Shown here piece after piece: positions 23,712 to 34,030 of a DNA stretch of 64,000 nt. Position numbers and translations under genes: made by a program. Source of the stretch: Wolfiporia cocos (taxonomy: Eukaryota; Basidiomycota; Agaricomycetes; Polyporales; Phaeolaceae); assembly GCA_029448655.1 (NCBI GenBank), contig JACCLO010000001.1, forward strand, positions 806,001-870,000, written 5' to 3'. Position 1 is the stretch's first letter, and every line of letters starts with the position of its first letter. The notes beneath the pieces were generated by a model. That model was given only the letters and a program-made list of their open reading frames with translations, searched no databases and was not told the DNA's origin.

Positions 23712-24484
23712 TCACGTAGTCGATGGGTCCAAACCAGATTCCGCTATCAGCTCCCTCAGCAACGCAGTGTCGTCGCAGAGGTTCCGGGCGTTTGTGCCTG
23801 TATCTTCGCTCCTACTACAGCACGAGGCACGTTCAGCATTCCGCCACTCCTGCGCATGCTGTTTACTTACCCAAAGATACGACCGATATATCTGGCGATC
23901 GTTCCCAGACACAGCGCACCGCTGCCGTCCCGGACTTCTCGCATCTGCACCTTGTCCGATTTCCGCTGATGCTCCGGGCTGTTGCTTGGGATCAACGCGC
24001 AACGTCATTACCGAGGTTGAAAGAAGCATACCTGGTACGGCCGTGGCCTTCCTCAGAACCGCGATGCGGGTGGTGTGCTTGCGCCAGGCGGTGAGCTCCG
24101 TGCAGCTTCCCCTTGTCGTGGAATCGGTGGCTTGGGCGATGCACTCGCCTGGACCGGTGACCGCTATGGAGCCAATCATGTAGGCCCGGATGCTCGCTCC
24201 CATCAGGCTGCTCGCGGCTAGAGCGATCGTCTCAGACAATGTACCAGGAAAGGAGTGCTGTGTGCATACCTGAGGAGGTCGCTAATATCTCGACCCATCA
24301 TGTGTTCGCTGGCTGTGTGGTGGTACGCTACATGACCTCCCATACCGTGGAACGAGGCTGGCCTGGCTGTGAGGCTGTACGTGTCTGGGCGCGTGAGAGG
24401 GGCCATGCGATCGTGCAGGCGCGAGGACATGGCGGGCGTTGCAGCGGCTGAAAGTGCAAAAACAAGAATAGCAGAGGTACGCAT
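23712..24484 (-). CDS. Small secreted protein, unknown function
   Basis: The first exon starts at 24484 with MRTSAILVFALSAAATPAMS, a clear signal peptide (basic start, hydrophobic core, small residues at the cleavage site), followed by a His/Met-rich segment (GMGGHVAYHHTASEHMMGRD). A donor CTCAG|GTATGC near 24280 and an acceptor near 24233 can join it to a minus-strand frame open from 24239 to 23712, which includes TIALAASSLMGASIR. The later part may hold further introns. The leader resembles those of the secreted repeat proteins at 26989 and 53483 (MRTTTVIALVLSASAVPAMS), so it may be a distant relative. Function unknown. Confidence 0.5.
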
Positions 24485-24779
24485 AGTGGTCGGTTAGCAC
24501 GGAGGAGGAAAAATGGGTTTTTGAGATAGGACGTGAAGGTTTAGCGGGTTTGCAAGGTCGTTGTAGAACTCGAGAGCAATGTCGGCAACAAGAAACACGT
24601 AAGAATCGTTACGACAATCAAGCTACAGGAAGAAACTCATGAGATCCATTGATAACTGGAAGGCTTGAAGGGATCCGGACATACCAACCAGTGCTGACTA
24701 TCGGGGCTCGAGCAACTTGGGAGGAGGAGCTGAGGCTTAGCGTTACAGATGCTGCAATTTTATGAAGCCGCAAGACAAC

Positions 24780-25445
24780 ACTGATCAGAAACGGCATCAG
24801 AGCCAGGGGTCGACCAAGTGTCAACGTTTCAACCACGACAGGCGGCCAGCTGTAACAAGGAACACCGCATCATCAAAGGAGCATTGCACAGCCATCAGTA
24901 CCCTGTTGGGTCTGAGGCTGACCAAGGCGTTCGGGTATTATGCTTTCATGCGAGACATAGGGTGCCCATGCTGATGTTGAGCCGAACAGCACTAACTTGG
25001 ACAAATACGTACTGCAATCAAGAGCACCCGGCAGTCGGATTGCATCGACGCGTCCAGGAATTGATCTGAATCTGTACGCTGATCTAAGCCATATCATGCT
25101 TGGCGGCCATGTGCGCTCAGGCGCGTCTCGCAAGAGTGTCCAAGAGCAGAACGAGTCCCTGTGAGACCCCGACTCATGTTACGAAATGCGAGGAAGTACA
25201 CAGTTTTGAACGTACCGCTGCAGACCTAGACTCCTAGCAGCGATTCATGATATACGAGCGTGCTGAGACTGATCCCATACAATTCGGCATCCTCGTTCAC
25301 ACGATCTGATGGATGTTCAAGAGCCGAGACGAAAGACATTGTGCGTGGATGTCGCGATCGGGTTCATGAACAAACGGACACGTGATGCGAGCAGGACCGA
25401 ACTGCGGGCGCGATCGCGGAGCTGATCGCATCAATCGGGCATCAG
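24780..25445. repeat. Direct repeat flanking duplicated segment, left copy
   Basis: Matches 28760-29362 in the same orientation with moderate divergence. Shared landmarks are gagccaggggtcg, ggaacaccgcatcatc, gagcattgcacagcca, actgcaatcaagagcacccg, acacagttttgaacgtacc and acggacacgtgatgcga. Part of it (about 25280-25445) also matches 51365-51780. No gene is recognised. Confidence 0.75.
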
Positions 25446-25866
25446 GCGCCACACGAAGCGCTCAGGCCACTCCTACGTCGCGCGGTAAGCACGGTCTTGT
25501 CATCGACAATCCACATGCAGAAAGGCAGAACGTGCTCCTTCAGCGTAGTATCAAGAACGCTGTACGCTCATTCTATCACGCCGTCAGCGTACGCTCAAGT
25601 CACGATGCCGTTGCAAATGCACCGAGACGATGGTCGAGCTGAATCACTGCCTCGAGGTGCGTATTGCGTTTGAGTCATCGCTGCTTCCTAATCGCGAATC
25701 GCGTTATCAGATTGCCGCGTACTTAAGTAACACTTCATCCGCGCGAATGCACACGTAAAGACTGCCGCCGGTCTGGTGACAATACCGCAAGAACGTGCAG
25801 TACAACCTTGAGCCCGCAGACGATGACAAGCATGAAGCACGCTGCGCCTGATATATCAATGTCAGG
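25385..25866 (+). pseudogene. Decayed copy of the 51.8-52.2 kb ORF
   Basis: Colinear with the plus-strand model at 51800-52225, but the last exon (after CGCGCGAATGCACACG, about 25740) is out of frame through a deletion, and the acceptor region before it is altered. The CACATGCAGAAAGGCAGAAC segment and the following exon are well conserved. The other copy reads through, so this one has probably lost function, if the ORF was ever a gene. Confidence 0.35.
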
Positions 25867-26213
25867 GGGTATCCGAGTCATTTCCAACTCGACGACATGC
25901 TCTACTATCGCGATATTTTGCTATATGCTGGCTGCTTTGGTCTTAAATATTTCCTCAGCTTTTGCAAGACGTTCTACAATCTGTTCATCTTAAGCCTCTC
26001 CTGGGTCCTTCTGCGCTTGAGTACACTTGCGGTGGTACGGCATTTTTTTACCTGTTGCTTAACGTTTTGCAATAGCGATCACTGTCTCACTCAGCAGATA
26101 TTGAGCTCCTACAACCTCATTTACAATCCCTACGCGAAGCAACTTCTCCAATGTGCTACAGCTCACTCAAAAGCTCATAACTACACGGGGTATCCCCTAG
26201 CGCGCCGCACCGG
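25867..26213. other. 3' flank of the secreted-protein gene, no gene
   Basis: AT-richer sequence colinear with 52230-52564 of the duplicate. Copy-specific indels are common here. Confidence 0.5.
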
Positions 26214-26989
26214 TTAGTAGTGCCAGAATTCCGAGTTCACAGGATGACGAAGGGCAGCGCCGCCGAAGTGTCCAGGGCGCCGCTGGGTGTCCCCGCGGGC
26301 AGCGTGCGCATAAGTGAAATGGTTGCGGAACATGGGGTCGTGCAGGTACGAGTGACCGACGAAGTTGTCGTTCACCATGCCCCGCGCGACGAGTTCAAGC
26401 AGCTCCTCCTCGCGCTTGCCCTTCTTCTTGTCCTTCTTCTTGTCCTTCTTCTTGTCCTTCTTCTTGTCCTTGCTCTTCTTATGGTCACTGCATTTCCACG
26501 GCCAAGTCAGAATTCTCATGGCAAGAGGGAGATGTTTGCGGATTCGCACCCGAGAAGGTCTACCGTGCCCTTGGCTACTTTGAACGCATCCAACCAGTTC
26601 AATGCGCCGCTGCCATCCTGCGGAGAGGACCGTGCGACGAGGTCGTACAGCTCTCGCTTGCCTTTGCCGTCGCTGAAGAGGTGGGAGGGGTCAGCTAGTA
26701 TCAACTCAGAGGGGCATCACAGGTGGCTCACTCCTCGAACGCGTGGTACAGGCCATCGACATTGTCTATGACGCCAGGCCAGTCGATTGCCTCGCTACCA
26801 TCCGTGGCGCTTCGAGCAAGTAGGTCGTACATGTTGTTTCGCGCGGTGTATTGGGAGCCAACACTGTAAAGTGACCCCAGGTGAGCAGACATTTCCGTAT
26901 TGTGTGACGTTATCGTACCCGAGTGGCATCGACATGGCAGGGACAGCTGACGCAGAGAGGACAAGGGCAATTACGGTGGTGGTGCGCAT
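26214..26989 (-). CDS. Secreted repeat protein, copy 1
   Basis: Secreted protein of unknown function built from exon-sized repeats. Exon 1 (ATG 26989) gives the signal peptide MRTTTVIALVLSASAVPAMS. Exon 2 carries NNMYDLLARSATDGSEAIDW and DNVDGLYHAFEE; exon 3 carries KGKRELYDLVARSSPQDGSG with ALNWLDAF; exon 4 has a Lys/Asp run (four DKKK units), then KREEELLELVARG, and ends MFRNHFTYAHAARGDTQ ... NSEFWHY, stop at 26214. The recurring pattern is (K)RE-x-(Y/F)-D-L-(V/L)-A-R-S followed by an acidic-aromatic ...W...VDGLYHAF half. The sister gene at 52565-53483 has one exon more; exon 2 here joins the left half of one sister exon to the right half of the next. I do not know this family by name. No catalytic motif is visible; it could be a wall or interaction protein. 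Confidence 0.72.
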
Positions 26990-27698
26990 GGTCGTACTAG
27001 ATTGTCGTGCAGAAAAGATGTTGTTTGAGGTGAAGCGACGAGATCGAAATGTAAGAAGTCGTAGAGAATTCGTGAAGGGACGTAACAAAAGTCAGGCTAG
27101 TAGAGAAGATCATGAATTGTCCTAAACCGGTACGATGAGTTGGCGTATCCTTACCAGCCAGTACCGACTTTGAGACTCGAGCGACGGTCAACGTAGGAGC
27201 TGAGGGACAGTGTTCTCCACTCTACGTATTTATACTGCTAGACGCATATGAAGCGCCCGATATGCTGCGTCATCTGCTCAGACAATGGTGAGCGTAACGG
27301 CCGACATGACGGGTAAGTGACAGCTGCAATCTGGAACATAAAGGTCTTGATGAAACATGATACGTTCTAAAAATTGCTTGACATTCGCGCAGGCTTCGAG
27401 GCTCTGGATGGTCGCGGCTAGGCGCGTCCAACGGGAAAGTATCGGTGATGCCATAAAGCGTTGTAACTCGATCCAGCATTATGCATTATGCACTGGAGGC
27501 AGTTGCACTGTAGCTTGTCTTCGCTACGCACGATGTTCACACCCTATGCAATAGCTAAGTAGTATGAACCATCATGTTTGATCCGAGAACGAAGTATCAA
27601 TATTCTATCGTTAGTGTACCGAGTACTCAATGCGACCGTGGCTTCCGTTTTTCCTGATGTTTCATTCTGGATCATAGCAACAGAGCAGGCGATGAGGG

Positions 27699-28327
27699 TA
27701 GTGATGTGCCAGGCTCGGCTTTGGGCCATAGGCCAGGCCGGGCCAAGCCCTACTTGGGCCGGGCCAGGCCGGGCCCACGGCTTGAGACGGCCCAGGGCCT
27801 GGCTTGTATCTCAAGCCGGGCCGGGCCAAGCCGTGAGCCCCGGGCCTGAAAGCTCTAACAGATAAAATGTCTAGTAACTATATAAGGATTTATATAGTAG
27901 CAGTATGCTATATTCCAATGTAGTATCTCTATATTTTCAAATTCAAGCTAGAGGATAGTCCCATGAATTGAATTCTTGGTGCTGAAGCCTGTCGCTCACT
28001 TTCGGGCGCCTATACGATACCCCATTTGGAAGGCGCGCCACAGAGCACCGTGCCGGTGAATTGGTGGTTTCGCGCTATAATTCACTAATTATTGAAGATA
28101 CTGGAGCTTGGCTTTGTCAGAAGATAGTTGGAGAAGGTATGTTATAAGTTTGTGTGGCTACAGTGATGATTATCCTCACAGTGTCAGGCCCCGGGCAAGC
28201 CCCAGGCCGGGCCGGGCCAAACCGTGAGCCGTCAATGGGGGCCCGGCTTGAGGTTTTGAAAAGCCAAGGCCGTCCAAAGCCGGGCCAAAGCCGGGGGCTT
28301 TCAGGCCGGGCGGCCGGCACATCACTA
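27699..28327. mobile_element. hAT-like MITE with GGCC-rich ends
   Basis: 629 bp, with terminal inverted repeats beginning TAGTGATGTGCC, flanked by a perfect 8-bp target duplication GATGAGGG (27691-27698 and 28328-28335). The subterminal 150 bp on both sides are packed with gggccggg/ggccaggcc motifs, while the middle is AT-rich. No coding capacity is seen. TIR start and 8-bp duplication are typical of the hAT superfamily. The duplicate segment lacks it at the matching place (about 54221). Confidence 0.9.
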
Positions 28328-28759
28328 GATGAGGGCCGGACGGCTGAGTTGCGCCAAACATATTCTAATCGAACTGTGATGTGCGAAGCAGTGTGCTATG
28401 CATTGACCGGTTGGTTCGTCATGATTTAACGTAGCGTAATCAGCTTGAACAGCAACATGTCATGATGCGCAACTGTTGGAAGCGCGCATGCGTTGGACGC
28501 GGCGCGTGATGCAATCTCGTGCCACAGCATAGGAGCAGGAGGGTGAATGTGCACATCGGAAGTCGGTATGGCGGGGCCATAAGCCGTACTACGAGCACCT
28601 GGAATGAATAAAGGTGTGAGTTATAAGCGAATATGGGATGCACGTATCAGCATATCTTTGTTCAAACAATGACCCACCACACCTGAGGCCTGAGATCTGA
28701 AGACTGTCCCTGGCGGGAAGCAAGGCGCAGCCATGGTATGGCATGACCAGATTTCTACA

Positions 28760-29362
28760 GCACCAAGAGCCAGGGGTCGGCCAAGTGTCAAATTTCAACC
28801 ACGACGAATGGCTAGCTGTGAAAAGGAACACCGCATCATCGAAGGAGCATTGCACAGCCACCAGCTGACCATGACGTTCAGGTATTATGCTTTCATGTGA
28901 GACCTATAGTGCCCATGCTTATGGTGAACAGAGCAGCACTAACTTGCACAAATATGTACTGCAATCAAGAGCACCCGGCAATCGGAATTGATCTGAACCT
29001 GCAGAAGCTGATCTAAGCCATATAATGCTTGGTGGCTATATACGCTCAGGCGCGTCTCAATAGCAAAGAGTGCCCAAGAGCAGAACAAGTCCCTGTGAGA
29101 CCTCAACTCATGTTAGTACGATATGCGAGGGAGTACACAGTTTTGAACGTACCACTGCAGTCCTGGACTCCTGGCAGGAGTTCGCGATATATGGGCGGTG
29201 TTGAGACTGATCCCGTACAATTTAGCATCCACGTTCAGAAATATATTCAACAGCCGAGGCCTAAGACAGTATTGCGCGTAGGTGTCGCAGTTGTCTCAAA
29301 CGGACACGTGATGCGAACATGACTGAGGGGGCACGGTTGTGGAGCTGATCGCATCAATATTT
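28760..29362. repeat. Direct repeat flanking duplicated segment, right copy
   Basis: Partner of 24780-25445 (same orientation). Together they bracket the 3.3-kb segment holding the secreted-protein gene and the hAT MITE. No gene is recognised. Confidence 0.75.
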
Positions 29363-30438
29363 GATTGGGCAATGGTCAGCTTGCAGACTATCCAGATGCC
29401 TGGTCTCGTACCCAGACGTGTATATGACTTGCACCCTACCACCGCAGTCGAAAACGCATCTGGGGCAGTTGAACCGAGACAACCCTGTCCCCTTTGACGC
29501 CCAATCATCACGGTCACATCAGCTTTGTGAAGCTGCCAAATGCCAAATCAATCCTTGAGTGTTACTCTCATAGTTTCGCTACCGTAACGTACCCTTCCCC
29601 ATACACATACATTAGCATCATTGCTGTGCATCATCTCGACAGCGGAGGAGGAAGATTCAACAGTACCAATGTCTACCGAATCAATTATTCTCTTGCCTGC
29701 ACATCCTCGCTTATGTCCTCATCATAGAATGTGATGTCCTCTGCACCTATTTATCTGACTCCAGCTAAGCATCCTCATCACTGGAAAATAGCTGCTGTAT
29801 CTGATGCTGCATCATCAGCAAAAACCCAGGTTATATATATAGAAATTTATATACATACATGTACATATATTCTCTGCATGCACTAAATGGTATCTATTGC
29901 GGTGCATTGTATGCCCACGTCAGGCTCCTACGACATTGCCAATGCCAGCAAGTATTGCAGTGTATATATGATGCATGCTAGAATATAATTCGACATATAT
30001 ATGCGTGCATGATTGCGAGTGAATATATTATGCTTTTAACATTGTATGCATCATAGCTAGGTACAAATGAAATACATGCACATATCTGTTACCAGTGGCC
30101 ATAAAATACGTCAGACAGCATGTATTGAATGTAGCAATCAGTCAACCAATACGATGGTCAAGCAAACACACAAATTGATTTAAGCAGGCATCAAGCATAT
30201 GCAAGGCCACATACATCGATATATAATTAGCAAGAATGCGCAAGAAATGAACCCAGAGAGTAAATAACGGGGGAAAATGCATAGTGAGCAAGCAGATAGC
30301 AGGACTTAATGTATGACGGCAATGAGGTGCAAGAGAAAGCTGCAAGTATAGGAGAGTAATGCGGAGAGCATATGTAGAGGGAGTCATCGACATAGCTCAA
30401 GTCAGAGAAATAGTACAAAGCTAATATTGCAGCGGATG
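29363..30438. other. AT-rich intergenic region
   Basis: From 29.8 kb the sequence is full of tatata/atgcatgc-type simple motifs. I see no gene. It may include the left end of the Plavaka element, whose terminal repeats I could not identify. Confidence 0.5.
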
Positions 30439-31690
30439 TCACATAGGTGGTGTTGCAATGCGTGCATTGCGGCGGGCACGACATTGTTCAGCAAGTCTCT
30501 CGGCAAGAGTGGGGCCTGTATTGTTTACTTGCGGAGCACTAGAGGGTTCCTTCGCACCATAGACCCAGCTAATGTATGGAAGTTATCAGCTATAGTAATG
30601 ATGATTGGAGAAGACGTACTAATTCCACCATTCAAGAGTCTCTACAGCCCAATCATCCTCCAGATCGTCCTCAAACAGCTCAACAATCTTGTTAAAGAAC
30701 TCAGTATAGTCAAAGTCACCATCAGATAGACCTCATGAATCCTGTTCTGATAGGAAAAGACGAGTCTGTGTGCCAGGAGCATTGTGTTTGTCTGGGTAGA
30801 TTGCAATTACGAGACAGCAGTAGCTTACCTGAACACATATATATGCAATTGCTCATCCAGTAACACGTGAGATGCCACCAAGCTTCGACTTGGATGTTTT
30901 TCCGGAGGATGGGCCGGGCGTATCCTTCTTTGCCGTGCGGGGTCCAGTAAATATGCAGCGGAAAGCCTATAACAAGCGACAGTGAAATGCATAGAGCTGT
31001 TGAGAAATAGGAAACTTACACGCTGGATGATATACCCACAGCATAGACCATTGTTGATATGGTCAGGGTCGTATGGAGTATCCTCATCATAAAGGAATGT
31101 GGGCCAGTCTCCTGCATTGATCCTGATTTTACCTTTCAAAACATCCTCACAAAATCTGCAAATGAATTAGTGGGAGTGATGATTCAACAGAAGACTCACT
31201 GGTCAGGATCAGCCTCAAATTCTGTAAGCATATGACATGGGCAAAGGAGGTGAGCTTTAACATGATGGTGCCAACCACGTCCAGCCTTAGACCGTGTACC
31301 AGTAGGGATCGGTGGGACCACATTATCGGTATTGACGTTGTGAGGAACAAACAATATGCCACGGTCCTTGAGGGCGCTCACATCCTCTGTTCTGGCTTGC
31401 TTCGAAAATTTATCAACCTAAAGACACCTCGTCAGCTAGCGATTTTAGAATGGCATATACTTACAAAGTGGTGAAGCGGCTGAAGCTCATGGAGGTTGCA
31501 CTCTTTGATTCGCCGGAGAAGTAGTCTACCAATCATTTGTGAGTATTTTCTGTAGACTTCTAATGCTAGCCTAATCCTGTATTTGTCCCTATGGGAGTAG
31601 TTATGCTGGTATGTATGTACATATAGTGACCGGGCCCAGGCAACAGCTTGCCGGTGCAACTAGAGCAGGTGAATCTGACTTACATTGCAG
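30439..31690 (-). pseudogene. DUF6698-like gene beside the transposase, with a premature stop
   Basis: Minus-strand exons read VDKFSKQARTEDVSALKDRG, AGRGWHHHVKAHLLCPCHML, then GKIRINAGDWPTFLYDEDTP with YDPDHINNGLCCGYIIQR, then AFRCIFTGPRTAKKD, AIAYICVQ, DGDFDYTEFFNKIVELFEDD with WAVETLEWWN, and a tail WVYGAKEPSSAP ending at a stop at 30439. The order and motifs (LLCP, WP-FLY---YD, FTGP-TA, R-IAY, F-Y--F, WWN) fit, from memory, the DUF6698 family found in Agaricomycete transposon-rich regions. An in-frame TGA at 30855-30853 stands where an Arg (CGA) is expected before AIAY. The 5' exons beyond 31.4 kb are unclear. It runs divergent from the Plavaka gene, as if part of the same element. Confidence 0.65.
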
Positions 31691-32403
31691 GACCGTCAAA
31701 CATAAAATCACCATTATATTAGATTCTGACCTTTGAAGAGCATGCCATTGAGAATGACCCGATAATTCATGTAGGGTTCTATATCAGGACTATAAACTAT
31801 CATCGAGCTTATGAATGTGTAATATGTACAGTGAGTAATATATTACATTGCAACAGAGGTTGTGATATACTGTGATCCAATTTTGATTCAATTATCTTAG
31901 GTGAAGAAGCAAGGACACAACCGAAGTCCATGACTTGAGCAAATATATACATACAGAGTGCATCCAGAGTAACAGATATATTCAATGGTGCTATATTATG
32001 ACTCAAAGCTTGAAACAAAGGCAGGAAGAGAGTCACAAGCATGTAGACCAGTAGCTGGTAGTGTGGGATTAACAAATATGGCAGAGCCGCCACAGTCTCT
32101 TACCTGACATGTGACGTTTGAGGCTCCGAAACAATTTGTGGGTAATTGAACTGTGCTTTATGGATGGACCCACATCTGCTAGGCTTAGACACCACTTTAA
32201 TATGAGTCAAAACATCATACATGATATATTGGCATCACATTCTGAGCTATAGAATGTTGATTGCTTGTTTTAGAATTGAATCATCAGTGCGCCCTGACGG
32301 CACGTGACCCAACCTGTCTTACGCGTTGCGTCGTCACAGAGCTTGGGCTGCTCATGCTATACATTGTGGACTCTGAGATCCCAGCTACTGATCACTCTCA
32401 AAC
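31691..32403. other. Intergenic region between DUF6698-like and Plavaka genes
   Basis: AT-rich, with short frames only. It may hold the shared promoter of the two element genes and poorly resolved 5' exons of the DUF6698-like gene. Confidence 0.4.
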
Positions 32404-33322
32404 ATGCCCAAATTCATCTGCTCAGCATGTGAATGGGAATTCAACTCAGAGTGGGGACTCACTGTGCATCAAAAGTCCTGCCGTGAACACAATAAGCAGA
32501 TGCAGCGCTTGGACACTCTCAAGTGAACAATTCAATTAGATTTTCAGGATAAATCAAAGCGAAAATATATATATTTATCTCATGAGCCTATTCCAGCTGC
32601 AATCTCAGATGCTTCCTTTGGGGAGCCACTCCAGATTGAAGCCAATGTCCCGGTGAGCTAGTTGCTTCTAAAATTGACATTGAAGTCTTGCTATGAGACT
32701 CACAAGGAAGGAAATTATGTAAAATACTGATCATGATATTATGGACTCTATGCAATCAATAGAAAAAAACTCAGATCCACTACCTCCAGTCTCACAGACC
32801 GGCAGACCTCTCCGTGCTCACCGCCTGCCGAAAGCCTTCAATGATTTTGTACCTTCATCTGCGAGTGCTCTTCCATCATATTTCTCACTACAGTCAACTT
32901 CTGCATACAAACCAACAGTGACACATCCTGATTCCTCAATTAATTCTGTCGCCCCGGGCCATGAATCCAGTACCTCTGAATCACAAATTCCTAATCCTGG
33001 CATACCCTTTCACAATTCCTCTGTAAATTCCCAGAACCCCACCTCTGAGATCTCTGATGCATGACCCTCCATTTCACTCACAAATACATTCAGCTCTTGC
33101 ACCAATAGCCTGCCCAATTCATTTGGGCTGTACTGGTCATACACCAATCTCCCTTCTCGTGACCCTGAGGAGGTGACAACCTTAATATCTGTTTGTGACT
33201 CTCCTGCTTTACAGGCTGCATCTCAACAACCTGGCGACTGGTGGTCAGGACTTGGAAGTATGAACCCGGTTCTAGATGCCCAGAAGACATTCTATGCCCC
33301 ATTTTCTAATCCAAGCTTATGC

Positions 33323-34030
33323 TGTTACGGTTATTTTGATTTTTCAAATATCGGCAGAACTCACCACTGGGCGAATACGATACAGGGACTTGTTGCGCAA
33401 CCAACTCCCCTGGCTACTCGTGACTCTACTGGGTGTACCCCCAGTTGTACTAGTCTATAGGGCGCGTTTCATCTTTGGCAGATCCAACTCTGCCACCGTT
33501 TCATGTTCATCGTTTGTTAGCTAATAGATGGCGTTCAACCGCCATCATTCCTATCTATCGTCTCAGGTATATCACTACATACCTATCAAACGTTTGGTAC
33601 TATAGCGTAGATAGTATCGGTGACATCTGGGACGGACTTGACCCCTGAAACCCAACGTAGTATATAAACTAATGTACCTACTGTCGAGGCTCTTCAGCTC
33701 GACCTTGTTGTATAAACAAGAAGTCTTATACTCGTTCTCAAACGTAGGAAACTACGCTCAGTATTTCTCACTCGAGCAACCGAACGACTAAGTCCTCGAA
33801 GTGCACACTGACTTCTCGGACTTAGGCGAGTCTTATATTCTATTCGACTCGCACTTGAACAGATCATATCCTCTAACGTGTATTGGATATTAACCGATCT
33901 CCTAAGGACTTCACTTAGGACCCGAAGGCATCTAACGAGTATTTGCCTTGCATACGGCGACGTGCCTACGTGCAGAAGAACGATCTATATGCGCGACTCG
34001 AATATACGAACGGGTATTCGACCCGTAACA
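33323..34030. mobile_element. Solo LTR inside the transposase gene
   Basis: 708 bp, starting TGTTACGG and ending CCGTAACA (perfect 8-bp terminal inverted repeat), flanked by TATGC (33318-33322) and TATAC (34031-34035), a 5-bp target duplication with one change. Removing it joins the exon frame from NPSL to YRLMQWDY. It has a TATA-like tatataaact near 33661 and no coding capacity. TG...CA ends and 5-bp duplication mark an LTR-retrotransposon remnant. Confidence 0.88.

Noticed and set aside
24780..29362. LTR-retrotransposon reading of the 600-bp direct repeats
   Set aside because: The repeats lack TG...CA ends and target duplications, and the interior holds an intron-containing secreted-protein gene, not gag-pol.
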